Shown here in pieces: positions 1-5,215 of a stretch of 5,996 bases of DNA. Positions within the stretch are counted from its first letter, which is position 1. Each line of letters starts with the position of its first letter. The translations under genes were made by a program, and so were the position numbers. The stretch is from a bacterium (GTDB lineage Bacteria; SZUA-79; Acidulodesulfobacterales; Acidulodesulfobacteraceae). The notes under the pieces were generated by a model. It was not told the origin of the DNA. It ran no database searches and saw nothing but the letters and a program-made list of their open reading frames with translations. The stretch covers positions 1 to 5,996 of the forward strand of contig JAJZYC010000090.1 of assembly GCA_021806125.1 (NCBI GenBank), in the 5' to 3' direction.

Positions 1-172
1 TCTCCCGCATAGACCCTGAAGTATCGACGATAAAAGCTATAGATAGCGGCAAATTAGGACCGGATTCCAGCTTTGTTCCGAGTTTTAATTCTATAAAAAG
101 CTTTTGGTCCGGAGTATCCGCCATTAAATAATTTCTGTGCGGGATAACTTTTACGTCAAGCACTTTAGGCAT
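1..172 (-). CDS. VWA domain protein, N-terminal 57 codons (runs off the left edge)
   Basis: Read on the minus strand from the ATG at 172-170, the frame stays open to the window edge. The peptide begins MPKVLDVKVIPHRNYLMADT and reaches the MIDAS motif DTSGSMRE at residues 50-57, the DxSxS metal-ion-dependent adhesion site of VWA domains. An IVD beta strand precedes it, as in the family. There is no signal peptide, so a cytoplasmic protein is likely. The start is supported by a strong Shine-Dalgarno GGGAGAGG four bases upstream. It is clearly paralogous to the complete VWA protein at 3606-4994: both share LDVK, HR-YL-AD-P-QKLF and DTSGSMRE at the same spacing. VWA domains usually mediate metal-dependent protein binding; the partner is unknown. 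Upstream lies a near-perfect sigma70-type promoter. The rest of the gene is outside the window, so whether it is intact cannot be told. Confidence 0.88.
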   Translation of the reverse strand, partial: MPKVLDVKVIPHRNYLMADTPDQKLFIELKLGTKLESGPNLPLSIAFIVDTSGSMRE

Positions 173-176
173 AACG

Positions 177-184
177 CCTCTCCC
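177..184 (-). promoter_or_regulatory. Shine-Dalgarno of the left-edge VWA gene
   Basis: On the minus strand this reads GGGAGAGG, four bases before the ATG at 172-170. It fixes the start codon. It stands out because the other three starts in this window have no comparable purine-rich site. Confidence 0.75.
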
Positions 185-210
185 TGATTATCGATACAAA
201 AATATAAATT

Positions 211-230
211 ATATTATATTATATTATATT
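211..230. repeat. (ATATT)4 pentanucleotide tandem repeat
   Basis: Four exact copies of ATATT occur in tandem, with degenerate copies on both sides (AAATT before, ATTTA after). On the minus strand the tract lies between the predicted transcription start (near 250) and the RBS of the leftward VWA gene, so it would be in the 5' leader. Such tracts can change length by replication slippage. Here that would alter leader length rather than reading frame. Confidence 0.7.
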
Positions 231-256
231 ATTTAAGGTATTTATTATTATATATT

Positions 257-284
257 ATTATATAATTTAAAGAATTTATGTCAA
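257..284 (-). promoter_or_regulatory. Sigma70-type promoter for the left-edge VWA gene
   Basis: On the minus strand a consensus -35 TTGACA (284-279) is followed by 16 bases and a consensus -10 TATAAT (262-257). Transcription would start near 250, giving a leader of about 78 nt before the ATG at 172. The surrounding DNA is so AT-rich that TATAAT alone would mean little. The exact TTGACA at proper spacing is what supports the call. Confidence 0.6.
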
Positions 285-330
285 TCTTAATTATTTTAAT
301 TATTTCAAACCGTTAAATTTAACTCAATAC

Positions 331-495
331 CCCAAATTCCGATTTAGAAACTGTTTTAAGTATTTCAGTTATAGTTAAATTCTGGATTCCTGCTTTCGCA
401 GGAATGACACCCAAAGAGTGAAACGATAAATCCTCTCAAAGTCATTCCCGCGTAGGCGGGAATCCAGAAAATAAATTTCTAAATCGGGATTTGGG
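331..495. mobile_element. MITE-like element with 20-bp terminal inverted repeats
   Basis: The left end CCCAAATTCCGATTTAGAAA (331-350) and the right end TTTCTAAATCGGGATTTGGG (476-495) are inverted repeats matching at 19 of 20 positions. The pentamer AATAC lies immediately outside both ends (326-330 and 496-500), as a 5-bp target-site duplication would. The 165-bp element has no coding capacity, so it would need a transposase supplied elsewhere. Inside are two inverted hairpin units (380-408 and 441-469). It lies between two divergent promoters. Its right end is 14 bases upstream of the -35 box of the ATPase operon, so an insertion here could have displaced upstream control sites. The family is not identified. 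A purely palindromic dispersed repeat with a chance AATAC match is the alternative. Confidence 0.6.
380..469. repeat. Pair of inverted dRS3-like hairpin repeats inside the MITE
   Basis: Two 29-bp arms, 380-408 and 441-469, are inverted copies matching at 25 of 29 positions, separated by 32 bases. Each arm is itself a hairpin: TTCCTGC/GCAGGAA with loop TTTC on the left, and ATTCCCGC/GCGGGAAT with loop GTAG on the right. The right arm fits the ATTCCC-N8-GGGAAT form of the neisserial dRS3 repeat, and similar GTCATTCCCGC...GCGGGAATCCAG units are widespread dispersed repeats in proteobacterial genomes. A T-A stem pair in the left arm is C-G in the right, so pairing is kept although sequence has changed. 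Confidence 0.75.
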
Positions 496-508
496 AATAC
501 TAAAATTA

Positions 509-537
509 TTGTCAGTAATGTTTTTAAATGATATAAT
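509..537 (+). promoter_or_regulatory. Sigma70-type promoter for the ATPase/HD-GYP operon
   Basis: TTGTCA (509-514, five of six consensus bases) is followed by a 17-base spacer and TATAAT (532-537). Transcription would start near 544, leaving a leader of roughly 28 nt to the ATG at 572. No other good promoter is seen before either gene of the operon. Confidence 0.6.
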
Positions 538-571
538 TTTTTAATAAAATAATTTTAATGATAAAAATCAT

Positions 572-2353
572 ATGATTCCTCAGGCAAATAAAACAGGCGG
601 CAACTTAACTTATCCTGCTAATCCTGCTAAAAAAAGGACGGAAGATTCTAAGCTTGGCGAAATTCTCGTATCTAATTCTTTTATAACCAGAGCCGATTTA
701 GAAAATGCAACGGCGAAAGAAGATTTGCCGGCGAAACCTTTTTTAAAAATCCTTATAGACGAAGGAAAAATAAAAGAAACCGAACTATCGGTATTTTTAT
801 CCGGATATTTCAAAATAGATTCGGTCGATATAGGCGCCCTGGATATTCCCAAAAATATAATAAATATGATTCCTCCTGAAAAAGCCATAAAGTTCCGCGC
901 CATACCTTATAAAATAGAAAAAGACATTCTATGCATAGCCTCCGCCGACCCGACAAGAAATGAAATAATAGACGATATTTCTTTTTTTACCGGCATTCCG
1001 GCGGTATATTCCGTCGCTCCTTATTCGCAGATATTAAACGCTATGTCCAAATATTACAATGCTTCATTTTTTCTCGAACAATTTAAAAACGACGATAACG
1101 CCGGACGCGCGGCCGCCGAAACTGATGAAATAAGCGATATAACCAAGGATAAAAACAGCGCGAGCGCCGTGGAAAAATATATAAATAAAGTCATAAACGA
1201 TGCGGTCGAGCGCGGCGCAAGCGATATACATATCGAATTTTACAGAAAATTTTCGAGAACAAGATTCAGGATAGACGGAAGGCTCATTGAGTATTCCAAC
1301 ACGCTTCCGACTGCAAAGTTAAATATAATATCGCGCATAAAAAACATGTCAAATATGGATATAACCGAACAGAGGTTTCCTCAGGACGGCAGAATCACGG
1401 TATCGATGGGAGGGCACGAAATAGACATAAGAGTATCCTGTATTCCTACGCTGTTCGGCGAAAAAATCGTAATGAGGATATTAAATAAATCCTCGCTTAT
1501 TTTTGACATAAATAAAATAGGCTTTTCCCAGTCGCATTTAAATATTTTAAAATCGGCAATACATAAGCCTTTCGGAATGATACTCGTCACGGGACCTACC
1601 GGAGCCGGAAAAACAACAACGCTTTATTGCATATTAAATGAATTAAATAACGTGTCTTTAAATATATCTACCGCGGAAGACCCTATCGAATACGATTTTC
1701 CCGGGATTAATCAGGTTCAGGTAAACGAAAAACTTAAAAACGAAAAAACAAACGTGTATTTTAATTTTGCGGAAACCCTCAGGTCGTTTTTAAGGCAGGA
1801 CCCGGATATAATTATGGTCGGAGAAATAAGGGATACCGAAACCGCTTCTATAGCTATTCAGGCGGCGCTTACGGGACACCTTGTGCTTTCGACCATCCAT
1901 ACCAATAACGCTTCTTCCACCGTTACCAGACTCATAAATATGAAAGCCGAACCTTTTCTCGTCGCCTCGAGCCTTAACCTGATAATAGCGCAAAGGCTTA
2001 TCAGAAAATTATGTATGGAATGCAAGGAGGAACTGCCGCCCGAAGCCTTCAATAATCTTGGGATTTCCGTTGCCGGCAACGGAAATAATTATATTAAACT
2101 TTATAAAGCCAAGGGATGCCCAGTCTGCAACAAAACCGGCTATAAAGGAAGAGTTCCTATATACGAAATGCTGGATGTAACTGATGAAATCAGGGGACTT
2201 ATAAACAGTAACCCCGCCGAATCGGAAATAGAAAAAATTGCCGTAAAAAACGGCATGAAAACTCTGGCGGATTCCGCAAAAGAAAAATTTTTAGAAGGCG
2301 TTACTTCATTTGAAGAAATTCTACCTTATTTAAATACAAAAATAAATCGCTAA
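572..2353 (+). CDS. pilB: PilB/GspE-family ATPase (type IV pilus assembly or type II secretion)
   Basis: Cytoplasmic hexameric motor ATPase that powers pilin or pseudopilin polymerisation at the inner membrane. The protein has 593 residues, normal for PilB/GspE/MshE proteins. An N-terminal MshEN-like domain (about 27-160, beginning KLGEIL) is followed by a charged linker (about 165-200), then the core: Asp-box region with ASDIHIE (216-222), Walker A GPTGAGKTT (341-349, Lys347), Walker B DPDIIMVGEIRD (410-421, Glu418) and the His box with His436 and His443. A zinc-binding tetracysteine (Cys481, 484, 516, 519) marks an assembly-type rather than PilT-type retraction ATPase. The c-di-GMP motif of the MshEN domain is imperfect: Lys27 replaces the usual Arg and Ser36 the usual Gly. 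The ATG has no Shine-Dalgarno, but an in-frame stop at 545 leaves no earlier start. No PilC, pilin or Gsp genes are visible, so PilB versus GspE versus MshE cannot be decided. It is followed 54 bp later by a globin-HD-GYP gene. Confidence 0.93.
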   Translation: MIPQANKTGGNLTYPANPAKKRTEDSKLGEILVSNSFITRADLENATAKEDLPAKPFLKILIDEGKIKETELSVFLSGYFKIDSVDIGALDIPKNIINMIPPEKAIKFRAIPYKIEKDILCIASADPTRNEIIDDISFFTGIPAVYSVAPYSQILNAMSKYYNASFFLEQFKNDDNAGRAAAETDEISDITKDKNSASAVEKYINKVINDAVERGASDIHIEFYRKFSRTRFRIDGRLIEYSNTLPTAKLNIISRIKNMSNMDITEQRFPQDGRITVSMGGHEIDIRVSCIPTLFGEKIVMRILNKSSLIFDINKIGFSQSHLNILKSAIHKPFGMILVTGPTGAGKTTTLYCILNELNNVSLNISTAEDPIEYDFPGINQVQVNEKLKNEKTNVYFNFAETLRSFLRQDPDIIMVGEIRDTETASIAIQAALTGHLVLSTIHTNNASSTVTRLINMKAEPFLVASSLNLIIAQRLIRKLCMECKEELPPEAFNNLGISVAGNGNNYIKLYKAKGCPVCNKTGYKGRVPIYEMLDVTDEIRGLINSNPAESEIEKIAVKNGMKTLADSAKEKFLEGVTSFEEILPYLNTKINR

Positions 2354-2407
2354 AATAAAAACAAAAAAGTAAATCAATATAAAATAACATTAATATTGCC
2401 GGTTTAT

Positions 2408-3598
2408 ATGGACGATATAAAATTTAGAGAAATTTTAAAAGATTGCGGTTTATCGGCTAACGGAATAAGTATTCTTAATAACCTTCTCTTAGAAAGCCAT
2501 ATAGAACTTCTCAATAATATCATTAATTTCAGCCGCGATGACATCGACAATCTTGCTAAAATAAAGCCGTGTATGGAAAATTCCGCAAACGAAATATCAG
2601 ATGCTTTTTATTTACGTCTTGCAGGCATCGAAGGTCTCAGGGGAAAGTTAAACGCCGATACAAAACTTCTTGAGCAATTGAAACTGACCAATGCAGACTA
2701 CCTAAAGTCGCTTTTTGAACTTAACTATGATGAAAATTATTATAAAAACAGGATAGCTGTGGGGTTGGCACACAATATCTTCGGCATCTCCCCATCTATA
2801 TACATAGCCATATACAGTTATTACAACAACCTTGTTTCGTCGTTCATATTAAAATGCTGCCAAAAGAACGGGCTTAGTTTGGTCGATACGCTAAAAACAG
2901 TAAATTCCATTCAGAAAAAATTGACTATAGACACTACATTTGCAATAGAATCGTATTACAAAAAATCGATAGACGATTTCTATAAAATAGAACAAGCTTC
3001 TTTTAGCCAACTCGTAACTATTGCCGAATACAGGGATGAAGATACGGGCAGGCATATTCTAAGAGTGTCTAATTTTGCAAAGATTATAGCCTCGGAGCTC
3101 GGCATGGATAAGATTTATCAAGAACAGTTGCTTCATGCCGCTCCGATGCACGATATAGGAAAAGTAGGTATTCCTGATAAAATTCTTCTAAAACCCGGAA
3201 GGTTTACAAAGGAAGAATTTGAAATTATGAAGTCGCACTGCGAAATAGGACATAATATATTAAAGAATTCTGAATCTCAAACATTAAAGCAGGGCGCCAT
3301 AATAGCCCTATCCCACCATGAAAATTTTAACGGAACAGGCTATCCCAAGGGCTTAAAAGGCGAAGAGATTCCTCTTGAAGGAAGAATAACTAAAATAGCC
3401 GATGTTTTTGACGCTCTCGTTAACAAAAGGATATACAAACCGGCTTTCACTATAGATGAAACTATTAAGATTATAAGAGACGAAATGAAGCCTAAAGAAG
3501 CTTTTGACCCTGATTGCTTTAATGCTTTTTTTAAAGGTCTTGACGAAATAATCGAAGTAAAAAAAAATATAGACGGAAATGGTCATCCGGACGCTTAA
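2408..3598 (+). CDS. Globin-coupled sensor with HD-GYP c-di-GMP phosphodiesterase domain
   Basis: Predicted cytoplasmic 396-residue protein that would sense oxygen (or NO/CO) through heme and hydrolyse c-di-GMP. Residues about 10-165 match the globin-coupled sensor (protoglobin) pattern: a FY pair at 67-68 where a B-helix distal tyrosine is expected, the stretch YDENYYKNRIAVGLAHNIFG, and His122 in LAHNIFG at the proximal heme-ligand position (as His123 in HemAT). A helical linker (about 166-195) leads to an intact HD-GYP domain: His216 (GRHILRVS), His248-Asp249 (HDIGKVGIPD), His277, His303-His304 and the signature G311-Y312-P313 in NGTGYP. Cofactor and substrate are inferred from motifs. An in-frame TTG at 2396 would add four residues; ATG 2408 is preferred, though neither has a good RBS. 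No promoter or terminator is seen in the gap after the ATPase gene, so the two are probably co-transcribed. It ends 7 bp from the convergent VWA gene. Confidence 0.88.
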   Translation: MDDIKFREILKDCGLSANGISILNNLLLESHIELLNNIINFSRDDIDNLAKIKPCMENSANEISDAFYLRLAGIEGLRGKLNADTKLLEQLKLTNADYLKSLFELNYDENYYKNRIAVGLAHNIFGISPSIYIAIYSYYNNLVSSFILKCCQKNGLSLVDTLKTVNSIQKKLTIDTTFAIESYYKKSIDDFYKIEQASFSQLVTIAEYRDEDTGRHILRVSNFAKIIASELGMDKIYQEQLLHAAPMHDIGKVGIPDKILLKPGRFTKEEFEIMKSHCEIGHNILKNSESQTLKQGAIIALSHHENFNGTGYPKGLKGEEIPLEGRITKIADVFDALVNKRIYKPAFTIDETIKIIRDEMKPKEAFDPDCFNAFFKGLDEIIEVKKNIDGNGHPDA

Positions 3599-3605
3599 AA
3601 TTATT

Positions 3606-4994
3606 CTATGCGCCGGTAATCTTTTTTATTTCTTCATCGGTAAATATATCTTTGCCAAACCTTACGGTATGAGTTTTAGCGCCAACCTTTAACGCCTTTA
3701 AAGTACCCTCGTTAATAGTTTTGCCATCCTGCAGCTCCTTAACGGCTTTATCCAAAACTCTTGTCATAGAAGCATTGTTTAATATGACGGCGGTTCTCAT
3801 GGCAGCTTTAAGAATTTCTACGGCTTTGTTCGCGTTATTTCTGACCTCGCCCACAGCCTTGTCTATCATAGAGTCTATGTTTCTTTGCTGCATATAATGC
3901 ATAACTTCTTTATTTGTGCTAGAAACAGAACCTTCATTATTGCCAAATTCCACTGTTACTTCAATAATCGGGGTTTCCCCTCTATATGATGCCCCGCAAA
4001 CGTCATGAGTTAGGCTTACTTGGGATAAACGCATTTTTCCGGGCTTATGTTCGGGAACGGTCATTTCTATCAGAAATACAGTGATATCGCCAGCCTCTGC
4101 ATTGCCGAGAAAAAACGGCTTCAGCGATAAATCCACTTCCGACTGAACCGGATAAACTCTTGATATACGGTCTATTTTTACTTCTCTGGCGGGACTTATA
4201 TTTAAAACTATATTTGTAACCGTTTCGTTAACTGAATGTTTTAATTCCGACATAAGAATGCTTTTTAATTCACCGGTATTTACATCTGACGGATAACCTC
4301 CGTTTTCGGCATCGGCAAGAGCGTGAAAAATCTTTCCATGGGTGCGGCCGACCAATAAAGCGATAAAATCGGTATTCCAATCATTTCCTATTCCTATAGC
4401 CGTAATAGGAATTTTATTTCTGGCAAATTCTTCGGACATTTCAAGCGCCAAGTCTTCATCTATAGTATTTCCGTCGGTAAAAAGAAACATTCTCGTATTG
4501 CCCTTTTCGTTGCCTAAAAGTTCCAAAGCCGTCTTCATACCCGCACCCATATTTGTTCCTCCGCTATATTTTTCGAGGCTGTTTACGGCTTCCGTCAATG
4601 CTTTTTTATCTGTTGCGTCAGTAAAAGGCAATAAAACTCGAGCAGTATCGTCAAACTTAACAAGGCTTAATCTATCGCCCCTTTTAAGAATGGGAGAGCC
4701 GTATAAATCTATAAGGGCATCCTTTAAAATATCCATTTTTGTCTTGCCGTAAGCGGCTTTACCGCCTCTTTTAAAATTGCCTGCGGCGGTATTTGCAACA
4801 GTAATATCTTCTGGTTTTACGGCAGGTTCTCTCATGGAACCGGAAGTATCAACGGCAAAAACTGCGGAAAACTCCTGCCTTTCCGAATCTATACATTTTT
4901 TATCGGAACTAATTTCTAAAAGTACAAATAGTTTTTGATTGGGTGCATCGGCAAGCAGATAATGCCTATGTAATTTTATTTTGACATCAAGCAT
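3606..4994 (-). CDS. VWA domain protein, complete
   Basis: A 462-residue protein with no signal peptide or membrane segment, so probably cytoplasmic. A short N-terminal beta-rich segment (LDVK-HR-YL-AD-P-QKLF, residues 2-23) leads into a VWA domain of about 40-240. Its MIDAS is complete: Asp49-Thr-Ser51-Gly-Ser53, Thr147 in GGTNMGAG and Asp174 in LFTDGN, so divalent-metal binding is expected. The part beyond about 265 looks like a beta domain followed by helices (about 365-440) that I do not recognise. The family is widespread; VWA proteins of this form often act as scaffolds in signalling or assembly complexes, but no partner is shown here. It is a paralog of the truncated gene at 1-172. The ATG at 4994 is chosen because the family-conserved LDVK follows directly; no Shine-Dalgarno precedes it. 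It has its own promoter (5035-5063), so it is probably transcribed separately from amt, and it runs tail-to-tail with the operon to its left. Confidence 0.9.
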   Translation of the reverse strand: MLDVKIKLHRHYLLADAPNQKLFVLLEISSDKKCIDSERQEFSAVFAVDTSGSMREPAVKPEDITVANTAAGNFKRGGKAAYGKTKMDILKDALIDLYGSPILKRGDRLSLVKFDDTARVLLPFTDATDKKALTEAVNSLEKYSGGTNMGAGMKTALELLGNEKGNTRMFLFTDGNTIDEDLALEMSEEFARNKIPITAIGIGNDWNTDFIALLVGRTHGKIFHALADAENGGYPSDVNTGELKSILMSELKHSVNETVTNIVLNISPAREVKIDRISRVYPVQSEVDLSLKPFFLGNAEAGDITVFLIEMTVPEHKPGKMRLSQVSLTHDVCGASYRGETPIIEVTVEFGNNEGSVSSTNKEVMHYMQQRNIDSMIDKAVGEVRNNANKAVEILKAAMRTAVILNNASMTRVLDKAVKELQDGKTINEGTLKALKVGAKTHTVRFGKDIFTDEEIKKITGA

Positions 4995-5034
4995 ATTTTT
5001 ATGAAACGTTTTTCTGGCTTTTTGTTTAGCAATA

Positions 5035-5063
5035 ATTATATATCACACTGCTAAATTTTTCAA
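5035..5063 (-). promoter_or_regulatory. Sigma70-type promoter for the complete VWA gene
   Basis: On the minus strand TTGAAA (5063-5058, five of six) is followed by exactly 17 bases and TATAAT (5040-5035). Transcription would begin near 5028, about 34 nt before the ATG at 4994. This separates the VWA gene from the amt transcript upstream. Confidence 0.65.
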
Positions 5064-5083
5064 ATAAAAAGCGGCGGCTTGAT

Positions 5084-5122
5084 GGATTACGGATTACGGA
5101 AATATTGGAAAAATATTGGAAA
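5084..5122. repeat. Two adjacent short tandem duplications
   Basis: GGATTAC is duplicated in tandem (5084-5090, 5091-5097). Directly after it AATATTGGAAA is duplicated (5101-5111, 5112-5122), followed by a decayed third copy beginning AATTCTTGG. They look like slippage duplications in non-coding DNA. They lie upstream of the -35 box of the VWA promoter, and no function is evident. Confidence 0.6.
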
Positions 5123-5169
5123 AATTCTTGGTTTATTTTCAAAACCTGCAAATGTAAGCGGAAGAGGTC

Positions 5170-5212
5170 GTAAACAACGGGGACGGATTTTAAATCCGCC
5201 CCCGTTGTTTAC
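5170..5212 (-). terminator. Long palindrome just 3' of amt: possible terminator or dispersed hairpin
   Basis: Arms 5170-5190 and 5192-5212 are 21-bp inverted repeats matching at 20 of 21 positions, with GC-rich cores around CAACGGGG and a short AT-rich apex. The hairpin begins three bases after the amt stop codon. In minus-strand RNA the single mismatch becomes a G-U wobble, so the stem would be fully paired in the amt transcript; in plus-strand RNA it is an A-C mismatch. No T-run follows on the amt side, so it is not a classical intrinsic terminator. It may stabilise the 3' end or be a REP-like dispersed palindrome. Confidence 0.55.
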
Positions 5213-5215
5213 CTT

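Larger units (their letters stand above)
173..571. other. 399-bp gene-free divergent intergenic region
   Basis: No convincing coding frame lies here. From left to right it holds the RBS and AT-rich leader of the leftward VWA gene, its promoter (257-284), a MITE-like element (331-495), and the promoter (509-537) of the rightward ATPase operon. The flanks are extremely AT-rich, while the centre of the MITE is the only GC-rich patch. The two genes are divergently transcribed with separate, non-overlapping promoters about 225 bp apart. Confidence 0.8.

Noticed and set aside
326..500. CRISPR array from the repeated hairpin units
   Set aside because: There are only two units, they are inverted rather than direct, and they are internally palindromic with no series of spacers.
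610..903. 97-codon open frame antisense to the ATPase gene
   Set aside because: It lies wholly within a strongly conserved coding gene and its translation shows no family features. The same holds for the antisense frames at 1381-1590, 1790-1993, 1858-2079 and 3353-3586.
2396..2398. TTG as the start of the globin-HD-GYP gene
   Set aside because: It adds only four residues and has no better RBS than the ATG at 2408. It remains possible.
3596..3608. Bidirectional terminator between the convergent HD-GYP and VWA genes
   Set aside because: The stop codons are only 7 bp apart and I see no GC-rich inverted repeat with a T-run at the junction.
4342..4752. 136-codon plus-strand frame inside the VWA gene
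   Set aside because: It is antisense to the MIDAS-bearing VWA domain, and the hydrophobic translation is what the opposite strand of that domain gives. No RBS or family match.
5068..5078. Small hairpin followed by T-run on the minus strand (AAGC-loop-GCTT, then T's)
   Set aside because: The stem is only four base pairs and lies far from the amt stop, so it is too weak to call a terminator.
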